This document shows, piece by piece, positions 33,052 to 48,000 of a stretch of 64,000 bases of DNA (position 1 is the first letter of the stretch; each line of letters opens with the position of its first letter). This DNA comes from Acorus gramineus (Eukaryota > Streptophyta > Magnoliopsida > Acorales > Acoraceae). The position numbers and the translations under genes are program-made. Location: assembly GCA_030737835.1 (NCBI GenBank), contig CM060848.1, positions 7,772,063 to 7,836,062 of the forward strand, read 5' to 3'. The notes beneath the pieces are model-generated. The model was not told where the DNA came from and did no database searches. It was given only the letters and a program-made list of their open reading frames with translations.

Positions 33052-36000
33052 CTAAAGATAGGCTCGCATCGAATCAGAAAACAAAAAAGGGTATGCCATA
33101 TTATGAACATAGGAAGCAAGGAACTAGAGACATTTTTGCAGAGAAATACCTTTGTGGATCAACACCCTTGGAAGAGAAAGTTCTGATGGCACGTGCAATT
33201 ACGGCTGAGACATTCTGGTGCACATTTCTTGACGAGTAACCACCACAAACAGCTATTTCAACGACGAAGTGCATGTCAAGAATCAACTGGTACAGGGAAA
33301 ATGCAATGCATTAGTACTTGGAGATTGCATATACAGATCTTTTGAAAGCTGCATGGAGTTTCTGTGATTGCGGAAGTTGATTATAGAGAGTTTGGGTCTG
33401 CTTGTACCAATTACGGCTTCCCATAGTGACCCCAAAGTGTCAATAGGTATGTGTTGCCAGCTCAAAAGCCATGCTTACAAGCTCACCAAGAATGACACAA
33501 CGGCAATAAAGCCATCTAATAATATGACAATGGCGATAAGGATAGCCTCACATGATGTGATGTCAACCATTAGTCACACGATGAAAATCCACTAATGATG
33601 CAATACAGCGTAGTAGTTGCTTCCTGATCAGGTGCCAAGCCAATTAACACCCCCCCCCCCCCCCCTCCCCACCAAACAAAAAAAAACACTCATTCTCAAT
33701 TATATGAAACTTTTTATTTGATTCTACGAAATTATATGAAAATGAATTCTTCATACAAGGAAAGAAATATTTCTTTTTAGGTCATTAAGAACTTTTACAC
33801 GACATGGGAGAAACCTCTCTTTCTTTTTAGAATTGATGGGGAAAAAAAAGTGACAATGTAGGGGTATTTTTGTGGTGAATATGAATTCTGCAAAGATCCA
33901 CATCTGACATTCTGCAAAGATTTATGTCTGACATTAACTGATGACTACCACAAATACATGAAGGAGATGAGCAATCTCCATGAAAAAAAGAAAAAGAGGA
34001 AGATACAACAACAGAGTCCCCTAAAAAGAACAGTCTAAGAACACTGAGAATTGTTGAACAGCAGATGATCCATCCCTATTACTCACATCCTATCCATCCT
34101 ACTCGGTACTTCAATCCTATTCTTAATATAATCACATACAATCCATATTCTTAGTGGCATTTTCAATTTCATAATAAAGAACAACTAACATATTACGGGG
34201 GTCACTTTTTATTTCTGTACAATGGAGAAGCCTTGCCTCCCTTTTTTAAGGATATTTGCCGATTAATAATATTTAGTGAATACCTCATCCCTGGCCCAAC
34301 AACATCCTCATTTATCTGCTCGATATGATACAAAAAATTTAAATAGGATTACCATTATCATGCATGTTCAGTGACTTCATTGACTGAGGATAAGGTATAC
34401 ATCACCTGTTAAGAGCTTAGTCATGTCTACCAAGTACAAGCTGGAAACCTAGAGAGCTATGCCAACTGATGTTGTTGCAAGCCTAAGATCATTTGTTTGA
34501 ATTCTTCAAAACTTTAATACTTAACCCTTCGCAACTGTTTTTCAACCTAGAGCCTTCTTTGGCAGGCTACATAGAGTGAAGAACCAAACTAGCCTAACTG
34601 GCTGTGGACATAACTAAAAGCATTTGGGAGTGGAATTATGCTGCAAATCATATTAAGTTGAATTCCTATAGGGTAGAATTTTTTGTTTCATCCAAATGCA
34701 TTTCCCCACATTTTTTGAGAATAAAGCCATGAGATTGTTCATTTATCCATAAACAGTACTGAACAAGAATGTAATCAGAAGGTCCCAATTTGTCATTGCA
34801 GTTCAGGTCTTCCACACATGACACACCCAATAAATAACCTGAAGTATACTGAATGAAATTAGCCTGATAATTCACACTATTTTTTTCAGCAAGGAATCCT
34901 AGAATCCCTTCCATTTTCTGAACAGGAAGAAGCACTGATTTTCAGAAATTGAATCCTTATTAGGTATGAGAGGTTGGAGCTATTTGTTGAGTCTAATCTG
35001 TTAATAAGTCGGATTCAGATCGGATGGGGTTGATACAAATCTGATTGGCTAGGAAATCGGTTTAATCCAAATCCGATCCAAAACCCAGCAGGTTTTTTGA
35101 AAAAACAGACCAGGGCTGAATCCGATGGATATCTAGCAACCCGATTCGAAAGTCAGATAAAAGAAAAACATTTTTTAACATTTTTTTAAAATATTAATCT
35201 GTTTAACAGTGCTGTATTGATATAATATAAATCAATAAGACGATCACTAAAATCAAATTAAGGAAACTTAATATAGTGCCACATCACCAAATCAGCTCTA
35301 GGCACGTTGCCAGAAGTACACCCTCTTCAACGAGGGGGCCTGAGTTGATAGGGTAAGATTTAACTAGAAAATGAAGCAAAAAACTCCCTATAAAAAATAA
35401 AGAATAGTCCTTTTTCCAGTCCCATATATCTCGTTAGCCACATGTATTAATGAGATATATACCTCGTTAACAAATTTTCATTTTCTATGAATGAGTGCAT
35501 ATAATTCATTGGAGTATATATACTTCATCTTTTATAAAACCATAAACCTCATTAGATGAGGTATACTATTTTTAAAAAAAATCAAAACGGGCTCAAACTG
35601 GAGTTGGGGCAGGAAAAAGGATTGTGCGTAACATTATTCAAAAATAAAACATTGCCACATCCACAGTCCACCACTATATTACAAATATCTAGGATTCCAA
35701 CTTCCCAACGCCTACAAGTCTACAGTTTAAGAAGCCTAAAACGATTCCACAAGTCCATAGCAAACTACAAATATCATGCATTCTAAGTTCCAACCACTAC
35801 CACAAATAAACTGGGTCCTCGTTTCATCAAATCAAGTCAGCGCTAATCCAGTTGTGATCCAATAAGAATCAGATCCTTATTGGGTTTCTAACCCAAAACC
35901 ATATAAAAACCTGGTATAATCAATCAGGTCAAAATGTGGCCAGATCCATTGATAGGTCTAGTCTAGTTCCAGACCCCCCTGCTAAAATATAATTGAATCC

Positions 36001-39000
36001 AACAGATAGACAGAATGACAGCTCTTGCGTAAAAAATAAAGCAAAGTTGGAAAAGATAAAGAAAATTGAAAATGCACAGATAAGGTACCTGCTGCAAGCC
36101 AAATGGTTGAAGATGAACAGAATCATCCTCAAACACATCCCAAAATTCCTGCTCATCAGACAACCACATAACCACTGTCTCTGTCAACCTGGAAAGCAAA
36201 ATTTTCTGTATCTTTTCTTTACCAAGCAATACATCGCCTGCGACACTAGCCAACTGTTGTAATCTTGCAAATAATGCCTGCTTCCAGAAATATGAATTAG
36301 AAAAGAAAAAATTATCAACACGGATTCAAACATCTAACACTGCAGTGGATGGACACTTGTTTGAATAAGCGAAGTGATAGAACTGTATGTGATATGGTTC
36401 CTTCTAATTGACGAATTATTGAAGTGTCCAGACAATGCAGGCATGAAAGATTGTAGAAAGTCTGAATATCACAAAATTATGAGAAATTAGCTGTAGCTAG
36501 AGAGTTTGCAATGAGAGCTCTTTCACTAGGCACAGGCTTATTGATTTTGTTTAGTTTTCCAACATCACCACCTCTCAGAAGGCTTGATGAACAGAAAAGT
36601 CCACACACTACTACTTGTTTGCAGCACAATTGTGATCATCCAATGAATGCGGAACAGGAAACATGACACCTGAACCTTCCTCTTCCAAAAACCAAAATCA
36701 AAAGAGTAAACTAAAATGCAATAAGCAGAGTATCATGAGTTTGCAGGATGATATATATTAGTTCTTTATAGAGGGTGGAAGTGGAAGAATGTCCAGATAT
36801 TGTTGATCAGACTAAACAATAAAAATAAAACCAATTTATTACAAGGAAAGAAGGTAAATAACTCTGCTGCTACTATGGTGGAAAGATATTGGCTATCACA
36901 TTAATGCAACTGCCATGAGGGGTATCAATTGGATTGAAAGGCTTCTATTGTTTTACAAGACAAGAACAGAATTTGTCATTTGATATTCCTCCTTTACCGT
37001 GGTCAGTCATGGAAGAAAAAAGAAGCATTATAACAGCTGCTTAATGATAGTTAGCTTTACTGACTTGAACTTAGTGATCACTTCCTCTATCACAATGTAG
37101 GACAGGAGTTAAGACTTACAGCAGGCATGAGCCAGGGGAACAAGTTGGAAGTTCATCTGGCAATTAGCCTAACATAATTATATGGTGCGCCTCATGGTCA
37201 ATATGGCGCACTAGGAACAACATCCTATTCAATGGAGCGACCTTCTACCTTAAGAACCTCTGGAACGCATGGATGGGCCTCATGGCAAGCTGGGTCAGCA
37301 CCTAGCAGGTGCGAAGTGTGTAAGCTTGATTCATGGCTGTCTAAATGTGAGGATGTAAGGTGGGGTCAGTATGCGTACCGTGTTGGAGGGGTAGTAGCCT
37401 CAACTACCTCTAACAAGGTTCGGTTGTTTTTTGCTTTTGTTTTTCTATTTCCCCTCACCCCTACTCAAACGATGTAACTTCGACAATTCAGTAAATCGTG
37501 GTGACATTCGTCTACCTTTTCAAAAAATAATAATAATTATATGGCACAGTAAGTATAGGATATGAATATAATCTACAACATAATTAAAATTTTGATATCC
37601 TGGTATAAAGTATTATGTAACAGTGGACCAAGTTGCAGAGAAAGTGCAACATGGAAAAAAAGTGTTTTTTAAATCTAGATTTTTTTTTTTTAGGAAAATA
37701 TAGGATAATCTTATTTCAAGAAACCCCCGAACATAGGAGACGAGGGATCTCCTTACAATTTAAAAAAGAAGGAAATACAATTATTGTGAAATTCAAGATT
37801 AGGCTATCCTCTCCCCCAATTTTTACCCATAATGGAACCGGGCGAAGGCTCCTCCAATATGACTGACACAATCCAATAACGAAGAGACTGCGAACCAAGT
37901 ATTTTCCCAATACACCCTTTTGTGCATGAAGACTCTCGTTGTGTGTTAGCCAAATCAACCAACAAATAGCATGAGGAACCAACCATTGGAATTTTGTTCG
38001 AGTGTTTCTATCTCCTTTCTTCGGACAATCTCGGAACCATTCCCACATGCTTTCCATATTCGAGAAAGGACAAAGACTCAAGAGCTTCCCCAGCCTTCTT
38101 CCATATTTGGGCGTTAAATGAACAAGTAAAGAAGAGACGATCTCTCGATTCTTCCTCAATGCCACACAAACCACATATTGTATCTCCATCATTAGACCAT
38201 TTTGCCCGATTCAATTTGGTGAGGACTTTATTCAAAGAAAGAAGCCACATAAAACCCCTGATTTTCAATGGAGAGGGCGTGCCCAAATTATGCTTTCGAA
38301 TCGAGATGAAAGGTGTGAAAGTGGCCGGTTATTTAGCCTCCTGTACCATGAGCGGACAGAGAATCCATTCCTAGGAGATAGCTTCCAAATAACCGTGTCT
38401 TCCTCTTCAAGGTTCAGAGGAGTCTGATGAAGACATTCAAGAAGAGTAGAGAATTCTTCAAACTCCACATCAATAAGATTCCGACGAAATCTTGGTAACC
38501 AAATTATAGAATTGACCTCACATGTGAAAGAATAAAAAATAAGATCATCCTCATCAAGAGCCACTCGAAAGAAATTAGGAAATAGGCATGTCGGCGAAGA
38601 ACCATTGCCGAGAACAAATTGAATAGCCTCCTTTATCTCCTCAACCCTTTCCAAAATATTCCTCCAAACATTAGAGATAAATACTCTTTGCCTCGGTGCA
38701 AGGGAAAGTCTTGTACAAGCCGGGTAGTATTTCTCGCGAATCACTCTACTCCACAAGGCCTTCGGATCAACAATCAGCCTCCAAAGCCACTTACCTAATA
38801 TTGCCTTATTTACTTTGTAACAACCTCATAAGACTCCTACAAGCTGTGTATTTTCTTTTGTGTTCTATGTTATTTTTAAGAATTAATTAAAAGATAATCC
38901 AGAAATAAAGAGAAACAAAAAACAAAACAAAAAAGAAAAATATGCATATACATTAAAGTGTGATATACGATAATGTGAATAGATAAAACAACTGCATAAT

Positions 39001-42000
39001 ATTCTATAATACAATACCATAAATGATATAAGACAGATTATGCAGATGAGACCACCAGAAGAGGTCCACCACATAAATTACAAATCAAGGGTCAAGATCT
39101 CGAAATTGCACAAAATTCTTATTTTTTTGAAAATTCATTCATTTAGACCTTTAAATTAACGATTTTTCTATTTTTAGTAATTTATAGATTTCTAATATCT
39201 CAATCATAACATATCGGAATTGATCTTTATCAATTCATCTGATCATTTAGGATCTCATATAATTATAAAAATTAGTTTTCGAATTTTACTATTTTTAATA
39301 ATTTGTTTAATTTTATGTTATTAGTATAAATAGGAGACTTGTAATCAGAGAAGAACAGTTTATGATCAATAATATTCTGAATTTTCTCCCTTTTGGGATT
39401 GTTTTCCATGTGGATTCAAGGATTCCTTGAGGATTCAAGAAGCTTATGAGATCTCAACGCTTGTTGGATCTTTTTATCAGTTTCATGCTGCGTTAGGTGG
39501 TAATAGAGCGAGGATTTGTCTGGCTTCGATGGCATATAACAAAGTGAGAGACAACCAACCTATTGAGTATTGACGGTGGTCGTAAGTTGGAGGACCTGCG
39601 AAAAGCATTCGAGGAACAACGCGATCAGATGCGAGAGATCCGCGAGATGATTGCTGGCCTGAACCTCAACGCCAACAACAAGCATCTTGAAGGTGATACG
39701 AGATGCGCTAAGGGATTTGCCCAAGGCCGACATGTTTCTCCGAACATGATTCGACGTCCTCTTCATTATCAATCTGATGATGAGGAAGATTCGGATGATG
39801 AAGATGATGGACTTCACGGATATCAACCGAGGAGGTGGCATATGAAATACAATGATTACCGATTGAAGGTGGATATTCCGTATTTCAATAGTAATATCCA
39901 GATAGGATTTCCTTGATCGGATATCAGAGGTCGAGAAATTCTTTGAGATGATGGAGGTTCCAGAGGAGAAGATGACCAAATTGGTGGCGTTTCGATTAAA
40001 AAGTGGTGCCGCCGCTTGGTGGGACCAACTTCAAAGAACCCGACAATGGCAAGGAAGAGCACTTGTTCATACGTGGAGGAAGATGAAACAACTCAAATAT
40101 CAATTTCTACCACCAAATTATGAACGATATGTGCCCCAATTGTATCAAAATTATCACCAAGCTGTAAGGGTGGAATCACGGCTGGAGATGTCAAAGGCGC
40201 AAGATACAACAAGTGTGATGATTGCAATGAACCAGATTTTGCTACAAATCAAATTCACTAAGAGAATGAAGTTCTGGTTGAACCAAAAGATGATGATGTA
40301 TATGATGGCGCCGAGTTCGCAGAAGAAGGTGAGCGGGTCAACTTCGTCATTGAACCAGATATTGATGATGACATGACAAGCAAAGAAGTGGAGGATGTTT
40401 TCTTCTTTGTTGATTTTGAAGAAGTTATCGGAGGAGAACAAGGGCAGTCATTTTCCTTAGTGTTGATCCCAAAGATAGAAGAGCCCTCACAGAAATTCGT
40501 GTTGCAACCTCTATGCACCATCGACAAGAGCGTTTTTTATGCTATCATCGACAGCGTTAATGATGAGAACATTGCGACCAACACAATGGTGAAGAAGTTT
40601 AGGCTACAAATTGATGTACATTCAACTTTCTATATGATCGATTTGATTGAGAAGAAATTTGAGGTCAAGAAGACGTCTCTCTTTTTGCCAAAGGTAAAAT
40701 ACAAGGAAATATCAATTGACGAGCAGAATAACTCAAGGGCGAGTTCTTTTGAAGAAGAGGAATCTAATGTAAGACAGATTATGCAGATAGGACCACCAAA
40801 TAAATTCCAAATCAAGGGTCACGATCTCAGAATCGCACGAAATTTTACATAGAGAAAGATATCGAGGAAATCTTCTGGATTAATTGTTATACAACTAACC
40901 ATTCTTATTTTTTGAAAATTCTTCATTTAGGCCTTTAAATTAGCGATTTTTCTATTTTTAGTAATTTATAAATTTGTGATATCTCAATCATAACAGATCG
41001 GAATTGATCTCTATCAATTCCTATGATCATTTAGGATCTCATATAATCATAAAAATTAGTTTATGAATTTTACTATTTTTAATAATTTTTTTAATTTTCT
41101 TCTATCAATATAAATAGGAGACTTGTAATCAGAGAAGACCAGTTTATGATCAATAATATTCCGAATTTTCTCCCTTTTGGGGTTTTCTTCCTTGTGGATT
41201 CAAGTAGCTTATGAGATCTCAACGCTTATTGGATTTTTTCTACCGTTTTTCGCTGCGTTGATAATAGTAATTCATCATAATCAATTCATGCGTTCTCTTA
41301 CATGATTGCATCTATCACACAATCATTGTCAACCCAGTTGCTTAGGCAAATGACCTTGTCTCCATTAGAAACAAATACGATCACAAGACAACAAATGATC
41401 TAGATTATTATCATAAAAAAATAAAAAAAAATCTATAATGGAAGAAATGGCCCACCTGGAATGGCAATGAAGGTAGAGGATCAGGGTCCCAAAAAAGGTC
41501 TTCTGCCTTCCCATTCAGATACATCCTTGCATCCAATCGTGCTTTGCCTTCTCGAGAGTAGACAAAGTTCAAAATATAATAACGACAGAAGTGATCCCTA
41601 AGTTTATCCAATGATTTCTGAAGATGGCGTTTCCAATCTCTAAATTCTATTGTAATAATGGCATCAGGAGCAATAACTTCAGTCAGTCCATTTCCTGGTT
41701 CTTTTCTATCACTTTGTGGACTAAATATTGCAGAGACAGCCATTGGCAGCAGCTCATCCGCAACAGTAAATGCAGCTCCCATAACTGCAAGCTGTTGAGC
41801 ATCAGTCTCAGCCCGAAAGTATATGGCAACTTTATTCTCTGTAGAAGTATCATCCTCTGAAGGACCAGGTAGGGCTTTAATTAATGAGTCTACATATTTG
41901 TCAAACAGTTGAGAAAGCTTGTTTAGAACAGTGCCTCCAAAATACAAGATGGCCATAGGCGTCAACTGTTCCAAAATTTCCTGCAACAGAAAGTGAAGAA

Positions 42001-45000
42001 GGGGGAAAAGAAAATTGTATCATAAATGAAGCCAGCATACATATCAGGTAACTGAATTAACTTTGAATATTTCTACCAAATATCATCAAACACCTCAATT
42101 TCAGCAGCATACTACAGAAATCTGCATGACAGAACCATATTTTATATTAATGGTGCATGAAACAAGGATTTATAATAACTAGATCTCTTGTTTCAGTAAT
42201 AAACGGATCACTAGGCTTACCCAAATGAATTAGGTTCCATATTTCATTTATTGCCTGTCTTCCAATTATTCTAAGGTGCATCTCAGAAAAGACCCAATCA
42301 AATTAAATAATGAGGGAGAATACAGATAGGCATCTGTTGTCAAACAGCCTATAGTGATATAGCATTTGCAGATGGACCCAAGTAAATTATAAAACATTCA
42401 GGTAAATTATTTTATCCATGGATATAATTCTAAATTTTAGACACCAACAACTATTTGAAATCATCCATATTTTTGCTTTAAAATCTGAATATCAGTACAG
42501 AAGAAAGTTCACCAATAACCAGCAGTAGTAAACAGCCAGTGGTATTGTACCTTGGGAAACCACATATTACATTAGTTTTCTAACCATAAGCAGATGGTCA
42601 TTGCCATGCAAAATAAGTGCGGACAGACTCAGATGGTTGCTAATGCACGTGAATAGAGGAAATAGTTTCTTTGATTTATTCATTTGAAGATATGATCATT
42701 TGAGCTTACTGTAATTTCCAGATGAAAATTAAGCGACAAAATATCTGGATGGGCATTTGATTGATATGCATATAAACAACAAAACAAATGTATCAAGCTG
42801 TCTAGAAGGTTTAAAACAACAGTATCTGTTGCATATCAGAACTTGGATAACTGATACAGTAAAGAATTATGCTCAAGCCATGGTGCAATTACTTGCAAGG
42901 ATTGTGAATCTTTGTTTAGTCCTACTATTTAGCCATTCACAATACATTTCTTTGAAAAAATGATCTTGTTTCCTCCTCAAACAATCATATCTAGTTCCTG
43001 AATGATAAGAACACAAATTTAATAAATTCAATATGTTTGTGTCACATTAGAAGAGAAGGTGTCAGAAAAGGAAAATAAATTAAAAACGATGTGTATCATA
43101 ACATAATAGATAAAAACACAAAAAAAGGGGAAAAAAAAGTACACATGTAGTGAAGCATGATGATATACATTGATACATTAGATCATGATGTCAATACACA
43201 GGTCTTTCATTAAGAATTGGCATACCTTAACAATGTACATAAACTTCTTTCCAGTATTAGTGAACATAATATTTGATGATGCAGCACCAGAAAGCTCTGA
43301 TTCATATTCTGGTGATAAAAGCATTGGATCGTCAGTTCTTGAAAGGTCAAGAACTTTTCTTCTGGCTCTTCTGAAATTCATGTCAAGAACCTCTTCAAAG
43401 TGTGGATGCAAATGCACCATAAGAAACTTAGAAAATTTTAGTCCTTGTGTTTCCAAAGCTGCACAATGGCCAAGACTAGCCTGGAGACAGATGCTTACAG
43501 AACGAAGAGCAGATACAGACTCGGTTAGGGGTGAATTTTCTTTCACCAGCCGAATGAAAGCCTCAATTTCGCACTCAGCCCAGTGAATGAATCTGTTAAT
43601 ATATACAGGCGTGTCCCCAAATATTATATCGGATTCTTTCTTTGTCAAAGATATAGTAGTAAAGACCAACTGAGAGAGGGTTGCAGGATACGTTTCCACA
43701 TAAACTGAACAAGACGGAAGAAAATCCTCAATTTTCTTGCGAAGTCGGAAACCATATGCGTTCAGCAGCAACTGATGTGCAGAAAGACCTTCCCCAAGGG
43801 TAAGCAAACCTGACAATGCTTTTTTCAGTTCAGTAGTGCTGACATATGGTTGCTTGGAGATCTCAACCAACTGACTCACAAGCATAACCTTCCTTTTCAG
43901 GAACATGTTCTGGTATGAGGAATCTTCATTAGCTGAAATATCCCCTGATTCATTAAGCTGAGCCAGCTCTGGAGAGTTCTTCTCTTCTGTATGCAAAGCC
44001 GAAAGTGCTTCTTCTACTTTATGTTCTGCCAACAAAACATCAATGGTTTCAAAGAATGCTACTTTAGGATCCTCCATATCAGGAGGAAGTAAATCCTTCA
44101 TATCAGAATCTTGAATTTCATGTTCAGCTTCTGGGGCTTTGTCATTCTGTAGACTCCATACTTCCAACTCACGGCAAACACCACTCATCAAATCCTGTAC
44201 AAGAATCCCTTGTGAAGATATGTGTTTCTGCAGTTCAATCAGCTCCTGCTCCATTTCAATAACCTCTTCAGATATTCTGAAAACCGTAGGTAGAGAAGTG
44301 GTCAGCACGATAACTAAAAAGATTCACTAAAGAAATTGCATTGCATTGAAGTAAAAAGTATAAACTGAAATCTTTATTCGATGAGAGACATAAAAAATCA
44401 ATAACAAAGTTACAAAATTTCCAATATCAGCAGAACTGGATCAATTATTATGCAATCAACTGATTTTTGTACCAATATCAGGAATAACTTTGTTCGGAAA
44501 TACCCATTGATTATAGCAAGAAGCTTCAATCAGTAATTAATTTGCTCTATTTTAGGTTTAAATTTCTCCATGGACATGTCCCATTGGACAAAAAAAATTA
44601 ACGGACGCATCTCTGAAGCAACAAGCAATTATCAAATTTTGCACACCACCTTGGTTGGAGGGGATATATGAATTGTTATAGCAAAAACCAATTTAAAAAG
44701 ATTTTGTTTAGAATAAATCGGTGAATAAAGGGAAGAAAGCAGGTCATATAAACTCCATCCATCTTTTAGGTCTTCATCTTTTACAAATGGGAAGAATAAA
44801 AACAAAAGACAGAACAGGGGCATCATGAATCCCTATAACTATCCTTTCATTCATAACAATCTCATTCAACCACAAAGGAGCCCTCTCAAGTAATACAAAT
44901 GGTCTAAGCCATAAGAATAGCATTGCACCATGCTTTGAGAACAGAAAAAACAGATAACCAAATGTTCTCATAGCAATCCTTTCCATTGAGGACCACATTA

Positions 45001-48000
45001 TCCCGGGTAAGCCATCAAGTGCAACAGATTTTTGAGGGATCATCACTATGAACTTGATTTGTTTTTTCTAATTTTCATCTCTGTCTTGAAAACTCCATAG
45101 CATTTGTTTGATGGATGAAAGATTGATAAGAAAATCCCAAGCCTTGACAATAAGTTTCCGTACTTCTCTTCTGAAGGAGCGTAGAACAAACAGATACTCT
45201 ATTGTTGCACTATGATTATTTACAAGTAACAGGTGGGATCAGATCATAGGGAGCATACTGGATAATATTTTTCTCTGATTTATTTTGCCACATTGCATCT
45301 GGGAACTTCAGCAACCTCCATAACCAGAAGAGTTTGATTCATCAACTCCCGAACTAGCAACCCATCCCCCCCCCCCCCCCCCCCTCCCCCAAGAAATACC
45401 CAAAAATATAATGATAAACAAAATATTTTTCCCACATTTGAGCCATCCTATTTGACTGGATGCTTTCTCTTGCCACTCCACAGCAACCTTCTTCTCTGGA
45501 TCTCTTCTCCGGAATACCTTTAGGGATAGAAAAGATTGAAAGTAGATGGAAGGATTTAATAGAACTACCTTTAAAAGCACAAGTCTAGCACCTAAACCAA
45601 GGAACCATGCTTTCTATCCTGCGAATCTTCTGTTTAACATGTCCACTAAGTGCTGCCACTCTTGACTTAATGTATCCATGATGCAATGGATGGCCAAGAT
45701 ATTCCATAGGAAAATTCTATGTCATGCAATTAAGGATACCAGCACAATGCCTTTAGTATTCCGTCTCATATATTTCCATGGTCTTTAATCTCTAAATATC
45801 TAACTAATAATCATATAAATCTTGGTTGGAGAGTTCATCAACCTCATCCATGTTATCAACTCCGCTTTCATTATGACCCGATTCATTAGAAAAGGAAGAA
45901 AGTGCGGGGACACATAAACAAGAAACAAGCAAAGAAAAAGGGGGAACCAGTGCGGGGACACATAAACAAGAAACAAGCAAAGAAAAAGGGGGAACCACCC
46001 TTAAGGGTATGATTCAGTAAAAGAGATGTCTACTAAAAGAACACCCCAAGGTTTCGAAAGACCAAAGCCTCTTGCTCCTCGATGAGAATTTTTCCCATAA
46101 TGAACAAAACCTTACTTGCTCCCGCATAAAAGCCCCAGCATGAAATAAAATGAATCACCATCTCCTAAACATTCTCCACGTAAAGTGTTGCTCCCTAGAA
46201 GAGAAGATGAATACGTGATAACCAAATCGCCCATACTACTAACAGAACAAAAGATTGGAATATCTTGGCCTTGACGCTCCTACCATGTTTCTTTCTAAGC
46301 TTCTTGCCTGCTTCCTACATGCCCTTCGAGGTGGAGAAACCATCCTCGTTGCCAGTCGCCTCTTTAAGCAAACACCATTTCGCTTAGTCACCGAAAAGAG
46401 GAGCATGACATGCTCGGTCATCTCGCTCCCACCTTTGCACATCGGGAATGTAATATCCTTGGGTGGAGCCCATTTCATCATATATGATTTTGCAAGGAGT
46501 CTATTTTGGTACGTCAACCATGTGAAAGCTTTAACTTTCAAAGGAACTCTCGTGCCCCACACCTCCTTTGGTGTATGCGCTATGGAGTTCATCCACGGTT
46601 TTACCGCTCCGCCACTGGTCATAGCATCTCTGAACAAAGAATCCCTCCCTGGGCTGGGGCCTCCACACCATGCTCTCTAATTCCTCCGTATCTAGCTGCA
46701 CCTCCTGAAGCTCCCAAGCAAAACCGCAACAAACTCCACCTCCTCATCATGCAAATTTCATCTCAGTTGAAAGATCCAAAGTCCTCATACCATACTTCTA
46801 TACTAAAAACTGGTTCACTACACCATCTTCTAGAAGAGCAAGCTCAAAACTTCTGGGGAACCTCACCTCTAATGTGTTATCGTCAAGTAAAACATTGCGC
46901 CTAAAGTACACCATCTTTCCGTCTCCAACCTTCCATCTGATTGCTTTCATAAAACCTATGGCCGTACTGAATCACGCATTATGCCTTTCCAAATCTTATA
47001 CAGTCTTGGAGTTCTCAAGAATCTATCCTTTTTTTTTTATTAAAAATATGGTAGGCATCCTACTTCAAATTCATTAGGAAATGGCATAGGTGATCAAAGC
47101 ATACAAAAGAACTCAAAGGTGCCACACCCAAGACATATGATCTTAGTAGAAGAGATATCTACTAAAATCACACTCTGGAAAAGGACAAATGTTAATCCTC
47201 AACAATAAGTTTACCCCTTATAAATAGCACATTCCTCGCACCCACACAAAAACACCCCCAATCTTGAATAATTCACATCATCTCCCACACATTCTCCACA
47301 TACTCCTTCCTCGAAAGAAGAGATGATCCTGAGAGGTTCATATTGCCCACATCGTCACCAGAGCCAGTGATTGAGAGATCTTGGCTTTTACGCTTCGGTC
47401 CCCCTTCTTCTTGAGCTTCTTCCCTGCCTCCCACATGCCCTCCATCGATGAGAAGTTGTCGTCTAGCCATGCTGCCTCTTCGAGCAGACTCCGAATATGT
47501 TTGGCTAGCAGGCAAAGAGTCATTAGGTGTTCAGTTGATTCGTTTCCTCACCTCTTTGAGCATGCTCCATTGCTAGAAAATCTGTCCACTTGAGTGTGGC
47601 TTCCACCACTCAACACCATAACAAAGACTTATCCATCAACCATCACCACAGCCATTTGCTAAGAAGATTTGTGTTCAGATCCTCCACATTGAGAATTCCT
47701 GCACCACCTTCACGCTTTCTGCTCTTCCATCCCTCCAATAGTCTCTTGAATTTTCCAATGAGGGGCAACCATTCCGAATTAGGACCCTGGTTTGGAATGC
47801 CATAGCCTACCAACCAACTGCTTAAATGCATTAGAAAAAAGTATAAAAAACAGTGGGGAGAGAATATTCCATTTGGAAGACCTCCCAGCCCTAAAAATTC
47901 CCGTATCTAAAGTATTCACCGGTACTGAAAATTTTGTAGAGGATTTATACTCTTTGAACCACATTGTCCATCTAGAGGAGAAACCATATGACTAAAGTAT

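Larger units (their letters stand above)
39024..41260 (+). mobile_element. Compact GAG-only LTR element (TR-GAG-like)
   Basis: A 2.2 kb element with two LTRs (39024-39495; 40768-41260), an iMet-like primer-binding site directly after the first LTR, a GAG-like region and a purine-rich tract (gaagaagagg) before the second LTR. No RT, RNase H or integrase fits in the 1.27 kb interior. This matches the class of non-autonomous terminal-repeat elements with a GAG domain. It sits in intron 4 of EXO84C, antisense to the gene. LTR divergence is clearly greater than in E1 or E2, so it is an older insertion. Confidence 0.75.

Noticed and set aside
32776-33186. Plus-strand frame of 136 codons
   Set aside because: It is antisense to EXO84C exons 6-7, which have clear homology and splice sites.
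43185-43586. Plus-strand frame of 133 codons
   Set aside because: Antisense shadow of EXO84C exon 3.
46255-46680. Plus-strand frame of 141 codons
   Set aside because: Opposite strand of the LINE zf-RVT region at 46239-46637.
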